In this document: one piece after another, positions 1 to 13,600 of the stretch | Layout of the letters: each line of letters starts with the position of its first letter | Position numbering within the stretch: position 1 is the first letter of the stretch | From: Chaetorhynchus papuensis | Taxonomy: Eukaryota; Chordata; Aves; Passeriformes; Rhipiduridae | Assembly (NCBI GenBank): GCA_013396525.1 | Contig: VWYX01000846.1 | Coordinates: 124,001 to 188,000 of the forward strand | Direction: 5' to 3' | Length of the DNA stretch: 64,000 nt | The notes under the pieces: generated by a model | Told to the model about the DNA's origin: nothing | Databases searched by the model: none | What the model saw: only the letters and a program-made list of their open reading frames with translations | Program-made: the position numbers and the translations under genes

Positions 1-1188
1 TAACCCAGATCTTTTCTGGGATGCGGTTTATGGCAAACATCTCGGTTGCACCTGGGGCTCACAGATGTGTCACTACCCAACAGGGGACAGTGAACTGTTG
101 TGTAAAGGCTGGAAAAGGGCAGGGACTTTGTCACCAGGAAAACTACACCTGGAACCACACCCTCACTCTGTGGTGTTTGCATGTGGTGTTTCATCTCTGC
201 AGATGTGAAACAGACATTTCTTTATGTTTCTTCTTTAAAATGGCAATATGGAAATTTCTGAATATAGAATAAAATTCCAGACACTTTCTAAGTAAATGTG
301 GTAATCTTTTTGGGAATTACATAGAATTAAAGTAAGCCCATTAAGAAAGTTAATACCTAAAACCAGTCTCTTGTTTTGTCCTTGTGATCCCAATTATAGA
401 AGAGCATAAGCTTCAATAAAATCTTGTGAATAGGATTGTGTTTAAGCAGAATACTATTATTTTTCTAAAGATCAAAGGCAGTTTTTCTCCGTTGCTAACG
501 AAGTAGGGATTTGCTAAAAAGAATTCCATGAGAACTAAACAACCACCACCCCCTGTTTTTCTCAGTGAATCTCTGACCTGCTTGGTACCATTAACTGCTT
601 TTAGAAGTGTTGTTACTCTTAAATGTCCTTTCCAAAGCTGTCCATTTTAGAAAAAAATTAATTCATGACATATTGAAGTGTAGAGGATGAAAGAAATCAT
701 TCTGTACCTAAGGGTGAGAAATACAAACTAACAAAGCATTGGAGATGTCGATATGCATAGCCAAGAAACGGAACCATTTCTTCAGTGAGTGTGTTGAGAC
801 ACCACCTCCCACAGTCCTTGGTATAATATTAACTGCACCAAAGGCTTTGAAACACTCAGTGGGCTCAGCAGTGGGTATCCTGTGATAACTTACTTGTGTG
901 TCTGAGCCCTGCCCAGGGGGAAATATTTTACCCTAGACCAAATTCTGACTCATACCTCAGAAGAGACTGAAGTCGCCCTGACTTTTAGTCAGGATCCAAT
1001 CTCTACAAACGTTGCCTCCCAAATTCCCCAGCACTTTGGTTGTGCACAAAAACCTGAGGACAGACCCCAATCTGAGTGTTGGCTACTCAGGCTCACAAAC
1101 ATCCTGGTGCCTACAACTTCTTACACCACAGTTTGGGACAGAGGGTCACAGCTCCAGTTCTCTCTTTTTTCCCCCTGGATGGTTCCAG
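1..1188. other. Intronic sequence upstream of the first visible MYO15B exon
   Basis: I see no supported coding exon here. The sequence is AT-rich with scattered short open frames lacking splice sites or family similarity. It is most simply the intron before the MyTH4 exon that starts at 1189, since that exon has a clear acceptor and opens in phase 0 in mid-domain. Confidence 0.6.
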
Positions 1189-1684
1189 ATCTTGCGGTTC
1201 ATTGGTGACAAGAGCCTCGGTGGCTGGCAGGAGGTGCTGCTGGGCAACTACATTGCTGGGAGAGGTCTGAGAGATGCTGCTCTGCGCAACGAAATCTTCA
1301 GCCAGGTGGCTGCCCAGACCTGGAGGAACACGGACATGGAGCAGAGCCAGCGAGGCTGGGTCCTGATGGCGACTTTGCTGAGCTGCTTCGGCCCCTCACC
1401 AGCACTGGAGAAGCCACTGCTGAAGTAAGAGGAGAAAATACCAAGCCAGGTTTACACAGGGGTTAAGAGGGATGAGCAGTGCTAAATGCAGCTGCCTTTT
1501 CCTAGGTTTGTGTCAGACTATGGCATGGAGGGCTACAATGCTGTTTGCCAGCACAAGATCCTGACAGCAGCTCAGAGCGCAGAGACAGAGCCTGCACCCT
1601 CTCGGGCTTACCCTCCCACCCAGCTGGAGTGGACAGCAAACCAGAGGAGAGGGAAGATGGTGCTGGATGTTCATACCTTTAATG
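1189..1684 (+). CDS. MYO15B: MYO15B exons encoding the first MyTH4 domain
   Basis: Exons 1189-1424 and 1506-1684 encode about 138 residues. The block opens with ILRFIGDKSLGG and contains LRNEIFSQVAAQTWRN and RGWVLMATLLSCF, the helical signature of MyTH4 domains. The N-terminal helices of the domain must lie on an exon left of the window. The donor at 1425 reads GTAAGA and the codon AA|G is split across the intron. MyTH4 domains usually act with a FERM domain in binding microtubules or cargo. Confidence 0.9.
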
Positions 1685-4600
1685 GTAACTCAATCTTCTG
1701 CCCTCCTGCTGTCTTTTAGTCTCTAAGGGCTTTTCCAGTGCAGAAATCAGCATTTGGGAAATAATTCCCTCAGCTAAGTAAAGAGGATCAGAATGCTGTT
1801 TGCTGGTACAACTGTGGGGGAAATAAGCATCTGAATCTAGACCCAAAACTTGCAAAGTCTGGGCCTGGTGGGACCTGCTTCTCAGGCTGAGGGATGAGAT
1901 TGTCCTGGGTTTGGGCCCTTCCCAACAGAGGGCTGTTCAGGCTGTGCATCTCTACAGGGCTGGTTTTCCTGCTCTCCATTACAGCACAGCCTGTGCAGCA
2001 GTAACTTGTTACAGGGACTTTCTGCCCTTCTCCCTTCTCAAATATTACCTGAAGCTGCCTCTTGAGCAACCACAGCTCTATGAATTGAACACAGAACATC
2101 CCTGCTCTGGCTCCTTGTGAGTGGAGTGGTTCCCAAGCAAGCCAGGACACTGCAAGGGTTTTCACCTGTCAGGCTGGAAATGCCAAACTGTGCCAACAAA
2201 CACATATTCTGGATGTGAATGTGTCCACGTGGAGCCTTTCATGAGCTTTCAGTCCTCCTGTGGCCCTGCTCAGGAGTGTGTGAGACTTTCCAGCTGGGCT
2301 CTGCCTGTGTCCCATGGAATGTGGGACCTTTGGGTCCTGCTGGGGAGGCTGTGGGTGCTGACTTTATTCTCTGTGCTAGAGGAGAAGTTCTCAGCTGAAG
2401 TGGAGTCCTGGATGACCGGGGAGCAGTATGCAGCCAGGATCCTGAGTGCAAGGTACTGCCAGAGGACAGGAGAAGGTCTAGGGGTGTGAGAGAGGCTGCC
2501 ACAGCTCTGAGGTTCAGACTGGTTGGGCCTGCAATTTATAGGGTCACATGTAGAATACTCACTTCTTGCCCACTCCAGCCTGGGCTCCCTTCTTCACCCT
2601 TAAGATAACCCTCAACCATAAAAAGTGGGCCTCTTTAGGAACAGAGGAACCACTGGTATGATATGTGAGAGCAGCTTCAGAAAAAAAAAATTTAAAAGGA
2701 CAGATCTTGAATGATTCTAGTTTTTTTTCTAACCCTGGGCACTTAATAGTTGCTTCACATCCTAAATCTAAAGAACATAAGCCAGGATAGACAAGGCAAG
2801 AAGAAACTGAATGTAATGTTTTCCTTCATCTCCTTTTCCCCTGCCTGCCTGGACACCTTTCCTCTCCCAGGGGCTGTGACAAGAAGACTCGAGGGTGGTC
2901 TATCTCCATGTTCACTGGCAACACATGGCAGGACCTGCTGGGCTGTGACTTTGTGCTGGACCTCATTGGAGAGATGGAGGAGACCAGCAACTTCAGCAGC
3001 TCCTCCCGGGCCCCCACTGAGTACCCCATCACTCCAGAAAGGGACAGGAGCATCCTCCAGTCCTCTAACCTGGACACGTGAGCCACCTATTCCTCCTGCC
3101 CCACTTGTGACCCTGTCACCCAGTGGTTCATCTTCCAGCACTCTGGTCCTCACCTCATTTTCCTCTTCACCAGGATCCCCCCTGCTCCAGGTATCCAGGC
3201 CCCTGCCTTCCCCCCGCCCAGCCTGCCTCCAGAACTCATTGGTCTCCATCCAGGTGAGCTTTAGTTCAGGACTGTGGGTGACACTGGGAAGGGCCAGATG
3301 GGCCCCAGCCAGGGAATCAGGGCAGAGGGGGAGTCAGGTGGTGGTTCTTGTTGTTAAGATCCACTCTGAAACACCACTGATAGGGATTGGTGGCAAGGGA
3401 ATGTTTCTTACCTGCCTTGTCACCAGACTTGTCTCTGCTCCCAGATCCAAGGTTTGGAGATGACCTGAGGACCCCTGTAGGCTTGGATCACTATGTGGAT
3501 GATCTCTTCAGCCCTGTGCTGCATCAGGGCTCCAGAGCATCTGTAAGTCCCCCGATGTTCCCTCCTGCCTTCTCTCTGCAGCTCTCCTGTCTCTGTGAGT
3601 CCTTCAAGCTTTTGCTGCCTGTTCACCGCCCCTGCTCAGCTCAGACATGCCTTTGGATGTCGTCCCCTCTGGGAAGTCTGTTCCTCTGAGCTCAGATAAC
3701 TGTTTTGGGTTTATTTTGATGCAGGATTTGGAGAACAGGGAGATTCTCACGGAACGCATGAAAGGAGGTGGGAAGATTGGACCCACACAGAGAGGAATCC
3801 TTCCTTCTACAGGTCTGTAAGGGCATGGGGACAGCTGGGAACATCTGGGACCACATGAGCTTCAGTGAGCACAAGTCAGGGAGCCCCTTAAATGCTAATT
3901 ATTGCATGGGCTCAGCTGGTTCATGAAGAGCACTGGGCTTTAGCACAGGCTGTACTCCTCACTCCCAGGTGAGACAGATGCTTTGGGGAAGGTGTTAGAT
4001 AAGGGAATGACTTCGTTGTGCTTTTAATTTCTCTTGAGCTGGTCTTGGGGTCAAGGCAGCAGGTAGCTTGTTTCTGACCCAGGCCACCTCTTCCCAAGAC
4101 AAATACTTGTAAGTCAGGTATTCACCTTCTCTGCACCCCAGGCTTTCACAGAGCAGTTGGTGCCTTTATCGGGGTGGTTTTAATCTCTCTTATTACTTCC
4201 TTACAGAACTTCCCATCATCTGTAGCTATTCCTTTGGTTAGTAAGTCTGAACCCTGAAGAGGTTCTGGTTTGTGTGTTTGGTTTCTTTACTTTTCCTCAC
4301 TCTGTGGAGCTAAGACTCCGGCATTTGCAGCAGGGTGGAGTCAAACACCAACATATTAATGGCAGTGACAAATCTGCATGGGTGGGAACACACCCAGCAG
4401 TCTCAGAAAGGTGGGGAATGTCCAGTTCAGTCATTCCTGAGACTGGAACTATTTCTGGCTGTTGGAGAGGCTCTGGAGCATGACAAGTCCTATCACAAAT
4501 CACTGTCTGAAGCCAGTTTGTCACTTATGTGGCTTCTTAGATGAGTGAGGGATATGATGATGTTCCTATGGCATCCCAGGGCCATTCTCACTGCTGCTGA

Positions 4601-7600
4601 CATCATGATTCAGTAGATTTGGGCTGTGTGCTGACTCCTCCCAGCTGAGTCTGACCCCCACACCCCTTGCTCTGCTGGCTTTGTACTCAGTGGGGTTTGT
4701 TTGTGACCCCATATGGGACTTGACTGCTGAGAGCAGAGGAATTCCTTTCTCCCCACAGCTCCTCCACATGACACACAGTGCCATCCAGACCAGGGCTTGT
4801 TGTTCATCCAGCCTTGCCACCCACTGCAAAGAGACCAATATAGATGTGACAGTCCCAGCCCCAGAGACCTTGGCCCAGCCCTCAAGAGAAACCCTCCTCT
4901 GTAATCAGACACAGGGGGGAATTATTTATAAGCTCAATCATGAAGAATGGTGGTGTCCTAAGCCAGGCTGCAGAAACAGAGTCTGGATACTGCTATTTAA
5001 AATCTGGCAGGCCACACATTTTTCTTAGGTTTCCTTTTCCCACCTGAGTTTTGCTGTGTCCTGCTGTGGTTGGTGCATGTGGAGAGCACCAGAAGTGCTC
5101 TCTGGGGTTGCTCAGGATATTCTCAGTTGGGATTCTCCAAAAGCACTGTGCATTTGGTCTCTTGCCTCTAGGCTTCCCTGGAATGCCTCAAGCACCAGTT
5201 TACCAGCCCATGCCCTCCATGGTGGGGATGCCAGCAGCCATGCCCATGATGCCAGGGGCTGGTGGGGTTGCACCCATGCCAGGTAAGAGCAGTGTTTCTG
5301 TAACTGCAGAGGGAAGGGGAGGGGTGTCAGTGGAGCCTGTGCATTTCAGTGTCAGGTGAGGGGCTCAGTGATCACTCCAGGCCGACGCTCAGGCTCTGTG
5401 GGGAATGTAGGATTTTGAAGATGCGTGTGTTGTCTTCCCACAGCCATGGTGATGCCCCAGCCCATGGTTCCAGCTGTGGATCCCAGCCAGCTGGCAGCAC
5501 AGCAGCAAGCCTTTATCAACCAGCAAGCCATGCTCATGGTGAGTGGAAGGGCCCCAGGAACTGGGGGAGAACCACACACTGGGGTTTGTGCCTCGGAGGG
5601 GAGCCCAGCTCTCCTCCTCTGTGCTCATGTGCTGGGGTGAGCTCTATAAAGTGGGGATTATTTAAGACTGCAAAACTGGGAACCCTTTTTTTGCCCCTTT
5701 GTGTCCATGGGGACACTGAGACACCATCAGTGAGTGAGGAGCAGGGACTGGAGCAGGCCCTGAGAAGATTCAGCTGCAATTTTCATGGGGTTTTAAGCTG
5801 GGATTTGCTACAGATGCAGGTCTGCAGTGTTCTGCTTTCTGTGCACAGCCCTGTGAGTGCATGGCAGTCCTGGGCTGGCAGCTGAGCCTTTGGGGGTGTT
5901 AGGATCTCTGCATCCTTGGCCAGGTGGGAGAGGAGTCCCTGGGTATGCCTTGTCCACACACTGGGAAATTTGCAGTGCACCATGTGGATGTTTTGTGATT
6001 AACAGTGAAAAAGCAGGACAGCTCAGGACTGGAGGCTGGGTTTGTGTAGCCTAGAGCTCATGGACCTTGCAATTCCTTCCCCAGGCCCAGCAGATGACCC
6101 TTCAAGCCATGAGCATTTCCCAGCAGCAGCAGCAGGAGCTGCAGAAGCAGCAAAAGTCTCTTGAGAACTCAAGGCCAAGAGTCTCAAGCCCAGCACAAGC
6201 CTCATCCCCAGCCACTCTCCCCAAACCCAAGAAGCCTTCCAGCAGCCAGGCTGCTGCAACACCACCGAGGTCTCCAGAGCCACCAGCTAAGGCAAAAGAG
6301 CAGGTATGAGAAACAAACAGCCATTCTGGATTTGGCTTGAATTTCATGTTTGGTGTTTGCTCTGCATCCATCCCTGTGGGGCCGTGGTTTGGCAGAGAGG
6401 AGAGCAGAGATCTGTGCTTACTGGTGACACCGAGACCTTTCAAACTCTGTTTGCTGAGTCTTTAGGATCAAACCTTGGTGGCATTTGCTCTGTGGAGGTT
6501 TGGCTGCAGGATTGGCCAGTTCATTTCCAGTTAAGCTGAATTTTTCCACAGGAAAATGAATTATTCTGAGTTCTTTATCTTCCAGCAAGCTGTATTGGGC
6601 CTCTCACATAATCCTTCTCTGTGCTTGGCTGAGGATTCCTTGTGTTAGAAACTGTTCTATTGGGACACTCCTGGATAGGGAGAGGTTCTAGATCAAAACT
6701 TTTTGAGACAAAATCACCCCTGAGCTGAAGGGCACTGCAGGGGTACTGCTGGCTGGTGCCAACTGAACAAGTTGTGCGCTGTCTGCAGGATTATGACTAC
6801 ATGGAAGAGGAGTTCTCCAGCAGTGAGGATGATGACCGTCCTCGGGAAACCTTCCAGCAGAAGAGAGAGTACTTCCAGAAGATGGGTGAGCATCTGCCGC
6901 TTTGGGAGTTTCACTCATCATAACTCCTTGCTCTGCAGCTTTCCTGGCATGCCCGGCGTCTCCCTGTCTGGAGCCCAGCTAATCCCTGCAGGAGCTGCTG
7001 GTGATGTGTGTGCAGGAATTTTGGGTTCTTGTTCAGCTAGCTACAGTGCAGACTGTGAGCTGCTGAGGGGCCAATTTTCTAGAAATCTCTGGACTTATGA
7101 CTGCCACATTCCCCCTCACTCTAGAAAACAGGTTTTTGCTGACTGAGACAAGAGTGGGAACTGTGCCATCGGTGCCAGATTTTTTGTGTGGGTTTGACTA
7201 GTTCAAGTCCCCCTTTCTATGCAGGAGAGCAGCACATCCGAGTGAAGAAAGTCAGACCTAGCAAAACCTGGACTCCTCCAGCAAAACCCCAGCCAAAGGA
7301 GGAGGAAGAGGAGGAGGAGGAGGAGAAAAGAGAGGAGCAGGAGAAGAGGAAAAAGGAGGAGCAGGAGGAGGAGGAGAAAAGAGAGGAGCAGGAGAAGAGG
7401 AAAAAGGAGGAGCAGGAGAAGAGGAAAAAGGAGGAGCAGGAGAAGAGGAAAAAGGAGGAGCAGGAGAAGAGGACAAAAGAGGAGCAAGAGAAGAGGAAAG
7501 AAGTGAAGCCTGTACCTAAACCAGAGCCAGGTAAGTTGTTGTGCAGTGCAGACCCAAGCAGGATGACAAGGAAGAACTTTGCAGGAACATCAGGCCAGGA

Positions 7601-10600
7601 TTTAGGCAGAGGAGGAAAGGATCTGACTCTTCCGGGAGTCTGTATCTTGACAGGAGAGGAAAGAGAGGAATGTCTTTGGGAAATGGGATCCCAAAGCAAG
7701 GCAGTGGAAGGCCTTGGCCAGTCAGCATCAGAGGGAAAGAAAGGGAATGTCAAATGAGATAAAGGGATTTCTGCTGTGTCTCTGCTGGTCTGTTGATTAC
7801 AGCTGTCACCCCAACAGCTCCTGCTTCCCCTCCATCACCTCCTGAGCCAAAGCCAGAAAAGGACACGCCAAAAGTGAAGAGAGAGCCGCCTGTAGTGAAG
7901 TCTTCAAGCCCTGGGTCACGTCCTGCACCCAGCCACGAGATTGGGAACATCATCAAAATGTACCAGAGCAGACCAGCCCCCGAGCCCCAGCCCATCGAGC
8001 CCGTCAGGTGAGAGTGGGGGGTCCACCCTGTGGGCAGGAGGGAGATGGGGGTTCTCCACCTCAGCTCTGCCATGTGCCTCCATCGTGTCCAAACCCCAGA
8101 ATGCTGTTCCCTGTTCCCTTGCAGGAGAGTATCCAAGCCATTTATAAAGAAGAACGACCCCAAAAATGAGGCTCTGGCCAAGCTGGGAATGATGAACCTC
8201 TCCCCTCTCCCATCAGTGAGTTCTTTGCTCTCTGGTCACTTTAAGAGCTCAGCAGAGAGAGCCTGTCCACCCCATCTCCAGCAGGCTGGGATCTCCCTGG
8301 TGCTGCAGTAGCAGCCAGGTGATTTCTGGTTGGGTTATGAGGTAGCTGGGAGCTCACACCATGGTGCTGCCCACCCCAGACTGGGTTCCAATCTGTAAAG
8401 TCGTCTGAGGTCCTGAAGAAAAGGCTCTGGAGCAGCAAGTCCTATTGTGAGATGCTTAAGGCTGATCTGGAAGCAAGCAACTCATGTTCTCCACATTTGG
8501 CACCAAGGCTTTGGCTTGTTAACATCCTTTTTTCCCTTCCAAACTGGAAGCTTTGATCTCAAATACTTGGTCCTCTGGGTTTGGTTGATCATGTCTTTGT
8601 AGATTTTGTGTTGATCTAAAGGCAGTGGTGGGCTGTTGACACAGATCTTGCTCCATGAGTGGGCTGCTGCCCTAGGATGACTTAGGACAGAGCCCAGGAA
8701 TGCAGAGAAAGGCTGGCTCAAATGGTTTTGCTGTCTTGCAGCCATCTCCTGTGCCACAGGAGAAGAAAACACCTCCACCTGTCAAGCCCAAGCCAGCCCA
8801 AGCCCAAGCTTCCAGCTCTATCAAGGAAAAGCAGTTGCCTCTCCTGTCCATCTTCAGACCAGAGGGTGCCCCACCAGCTTCCCAGGCCCCCCCTACTCCC
8901 CCTCTTCCCCCCCCAATGCCTGAGGACCAAGAGAGGCAGGAATCCACAGGGAAGGGTGAGTATTGATCTCACCCATGTGGGATTTGGTAGCAGGGCAGGG
9001 AGGGGATGGGGCTGGAATCAGCTGAGGAGAGTCATGGCACAGGTCCTGGCACCAGTGGGCCAGAGGCTGAGTGAGCTGTGTGAGACCTGGGGGATTGTGC
9101 AATCATCTGTGAGTAATCAGAGAGATGTCACAGTTCCAGTCTGGTCCAAAAACCAGCGTGGCAATTCCCAGCTCTAACTTGTCCCTTCTGAAAAATGCAG
9201 CTAAAAATAGAAAGGTCCTCTGGGCTACAGCTTTATCAAGGACCAGCCCACAATACTGTTATTGTTTACCTGGAGCATAATTATCAAAGTGGCAATTAGT
9301 GGGTGGACTTTAGACCAGGGAGGCATGGGAAGCCAAGTCTTTCACCTTACAAAGCTCTGGAGGGACCTTAGAGACAGGCTGAGGAACGAGGGAATGTTTC
9401 TCAGAGGGAAGTTGGGCCTGGGAGACCTTGGACACACAAAGAGTGTTTGGATGCTGCCCACTTTAAAAAAGTAGAGCTGATGCAAATCAGCAGTGGTTTG
9501 GAAGTGTTATTCAGTCTTAGTTTTGCCTCTGGATTTCAGTGTGAGCCTGAATTCATGGTATACATTGGATACCTGCACCAATGTATTTGAAGCTGTTTAA
9601 AATTCTCATCAGCATCACATTTCATAACCTGCAAGGAACAGTCAGTCAAATACACTGCTGAAGGACTCCATCCTGCAGCAGCTTTCCTGGTATAAAAGAA
9701 ATTCCCTGTTAGCTCCTCCTCTCTTAAAAAACGGTTCTTTAGGAAGTCCTGTGAAAGTCAAAGTAACTGGATTAGCCTGAAAAATTCCTTCATGCTTTGG
9801 AACAGGGATATAGAAACAGCTGAAGTATGGGAATTACTACATTACTTGTCTTTGAACTCTGAAGTTTTGAAAGTCTGAAGCGCTTAAATGAAGACATTCC
9901 TACCTCATAAAGTAACAACTTTGAACAGTTGCCTTCAGACTCAGCCTGTCTCTAACACATCTGTAGAATGACAAACCAGTGCTAGTTTTGGGCACCCTGT
10001 ACCAGAACCTTGCAGCCTCCAAACTCAGGGGAGAACTTTTATGTCCATTTGAAACCTTCAGCAGCCTGTTTATAATGACACAAGGTGAAACCTGTGTCTT
10101 CAGCCTCAAGCACCAGAGGAGTATTTTAATGGGAAGCTGAGTGCTCCCTGTGCCTGAGTGTTTCTGTTCTTAGCACTGAACTTTGTGGCTAATACAGGAA
10201 CTGCAAATACTTCCAGAAATTTTGGGAATGACCGGTTTGTGCTCACATGAGCTGGTCACTGACTTTCAGGAGAGTCCCTGACAGGAATATTCAATCAGGA
10301 GCTGTCCCCTTTCTCCTGGTAGGTCTTTGGTGGGTGGGAAGGAGCTTGTAGCCCTCACAGCCCATCTTCACTGCTCTTTCTCCCCACACAGACTCTGCTG
10401 TGACAGTGGCAGGTGATGATGGGATCAAGACCCAGCTGTACAAGCTCACCACCAGCGTCAGCTTTTCCTATGTGGACCCTGCCTGGAAAATTTTTCTGCG
10501 CAAAGAGGTTCAGTTCCTTGGCTGAGGGTTGGCTGTGGGGAGGAGCTCATCCCATTTTTGGTTAAAATGTGTTTTTTTTGGTCATAGGCACTCAGTGTAA

Positions 10601-13600
10601 GATAAGGGCACAAAGATAGTTCTGGGATCACAGCCACAGGGGCTGGAGGCAGGGGATCATGTCATGGGGAAGCCGGGTCCTGCTCTGCCTTTCTGACACT
10701 TGTGTCTCAGTTTCTCTACCTGTCCTTTCCTTCCTCTCTAGACCACTGAGAAATCTAAAACTGAATTTGTTGTTGCCTGGTGCTTTCCTGCTAAAATAGT
10801 ACAAATGTGTTTAAAATCAAGTACTGGAGAGTGTGCTAAACTCACCAGGGTTCATTCCTTGCTCTCACCACTCAGGTTTTGGTCCTTCACTCCTGGCCCT
10901 TCTGTTTACATTCACAGTGTCTCCTCCCTGCCTGTCCCTGAACTCACTCCTCCCTGGCAGCAGGGCATATGGATTGCAGAACATCCCTGGGGAGCTACTT
11001 CTGCCATATCTGTAACACCACTATTGCCCTCCTTTTGCAGGTGTTTTACCCCAAAGAAAATTTCAGCCACCCTTATTGTCTGAACTTGCTGTGTGAACAG
11101 GTAAGCACAGGAGGGTGGCTCAAGGCCAGTTGTCTCTCTGGGGACAAAGCACTCCATAATTACATTGCATAAGTTACCTTCACCTCTCCATCCCAAGCAG
11201 TGCAAGTCTCCTCTCCAGATCCATCCCGTCCAGTCCCTGTTCACTCTTCTCTGAGACTCAGTTTAACAGCCTCAGGTGCTCCAACACACCCAGGTGTGGC
11301 CTTTGCACTGGAAGCCTCTGTTCTCTTCCTCTGCAGATCATCCGTGACACCTTCTCTGACTCCAGCTTTCGGATCTCCAGGGAGGAGAAGCGCAAGATGA
11401 AAGACCTGCTGGGTAACTAACAGCCCCATCACCCCTTCCCCTCTGTGCCCATCCCAGCTTCTGCTCTGAAATGAGAAACTGGCCTCCAAGCCTTTCAGAC
11501 AGGACTTAGGGCAGAGGAGAAATGTGTGTCACTGCAGCAGGAAAGCACATTTGTAGAGTGCAGTGTAGGAATGTTTGTTTATTCAAAAAGGCCCTGAAAT
11601 TCCTGTGAGCCAGAAAAACTTAGCTCTGAAATGTTTATTGTGGGGAGAGGAAACTGAAGCCCAAGGATAGGATTTTGATTCGTTTCAAATTCCAACTGCC
11701 ACCTTTGACATGATCTGCATGGAGAAAGGGATGGAAACCAGTAGCAGACTGGTATGTGCATGTGTCCTTTCCCCTTTGATGGGGTTTGCTGTGCTGTGAA
11801 CACCGAGGGACTGCTAGGAATGAAGCCCTGGGAAGAGGGAGACTTGGCCACCTCTGTCTTTCTGAGCAAGTAACTGTTCTGTACCCTGCTAGCGGAGTTC
11901 CAAGTGGGCAACAATGCCCAGTCCATTCAGGAGGATGGGATAAAGAAGAGGATTGTAGTGGCTGCTCGGGACAACTGGGCCAACTATTTCTCCCGCCTTT
12001 TCCCAGTTGAGGTGAGTCTTAATTCCCTCACCAGACCCTGGGCTTGCTTTAGCTGTGGCTCAGTTCACTCTTTCTGTCCCCCTGCCTGGCCACGCTGCAG
12101 TGATTCTGTACTTTCCACACCTTGCAGGGTTTCACACCTCTTGTGTGGCACCTCCTTTCCCTGGTGCCACCTGTGCAGGTGGGATGGAGCCTTCGATTCT
12201 CTGTGCTGCACTTCCCTTACAGGGTGAAAAGGGAAGTAATGTGCAGATCCTGGGTGTTTCTCACCGGGGCATGAGGCTGCTGAAGGTGGAGAAAGCAGCT
12301 GGATACCGTCCTGAGCATCTCAAGATCCTACGCAGCTACTGGTGAGCAGAAGGGCCCTGGCTGCTGCAGGGGGACAGTTTGTGTTGTCACGCAGGGTGTT
12401 GGAGGCAAACTGAATGGGGGAGCTGAAAATTCCAGGTTGTGCTGTGCTCCCTTGGATTGTCCTAGGCCAGCTGTGAGTCACTGACCCTCCTGCTACCAAG
12501 TCTGGCTTTTCCTTTTCCTTCCTACTTTGAGCTTTGCTTACAAGTGAGCACTAGGGGTGAGTCAGCTCCGTGTGTGTCATCACAGGGAGCTCCTCAGGGT
12601 GAAAGCCGTGAGCAGCCGGTGAAAGGCCAACATGGAGCATGTTGAGGCATGTCTCCATTCCCAGTCCTTGGAACGGGCTCCCATCCCCATGTTCTGCATC
12701 CCAAGCTCCGGCAGCAGGAGCCTGAGCACGCTGGCTTGTGTTCCCAGCTTTGCAGATGTGCTGTCAGTGGAGCTGAAAGGCAGCAATTCCCTGGAGTTCT
12801 CCCTGAAGACAGAGCAGCTCATCCTGCACTCTCCGAAGGCTCCGTGCATCAAGGCCATGGTGGAACTCTTCATCCAGGAGCTGAGGCAGGTGAGGCAGCA
12901 GCTGGAATGCAGTAGGGAATGAAGGTGTTTTCCCAGATGAACCTGAGAGTGTCCATGGGGTGACACGATCCGAGCCCTTCGCATCCCCGGGACCAGCACT
13001 GACCTGGCCATGGCCCTTTCCCCAGGACACCAACTACGTGGTGGCTCTGCGCAGCTACGTCGTGGATGACAAGAGCCTGCTCAGCTTCAAGAAGGGCGAC
13101 CTCATCGAGCTGCTGCCCATGCAGGGCGTGGAGCCAGGTGAGGGGGTTTGTTGGGATTGGCAGGACCAGGATCAAGGGCCTGCTGGATCTATGGTGCCCA
13201 GAACCAGGGGAATACAGGGTGGGCTGGCATCATCAGCCTCCAGCTCTGCCAGACAAACCACCTTGTCCCAGTTGTCCCTTGTCCCAGCCACCTTGTCCCA
13301 GTTGCCTTAGTTATAGGAATATATAAGTTATATATGTGTAATATATATGTTACCTTAGGATGCAGGGAAACCTGGTGAGTCTGATGCTTTCCTTTGCCAG
13401 CAGAGAGCTCCAGTGCTTGTTTCTCTTGGCAGCTGCCCTGGCTCCTGACTCCTTTTCCGTTGCTTTTCCAGGGTGGCAGTTCGGCTCCACCGGTGGCCGC
13501 TGCGGTCTCTTCCCCACCAGCCTGGTGCAGCTGGCTCCAGCCCCCGACTACCTGAGCACCAGCATGGACAGACGGGCAGAGCAGCAGAAGAGGGTGAAAG

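Noticed and set aside
1012..1188. Open frame running into the first visible MYO15B exon
   Set aside because: A clear acceptor sits at 1188, and the upstream residues do not resemble MyTH4.
7203..7753. Long minus-strand open frames rich in Leu/Phe/Ser
   Set aside because: They are the antisense shadow of the Glu/Lys/Arg repeat exon of MYO15B.
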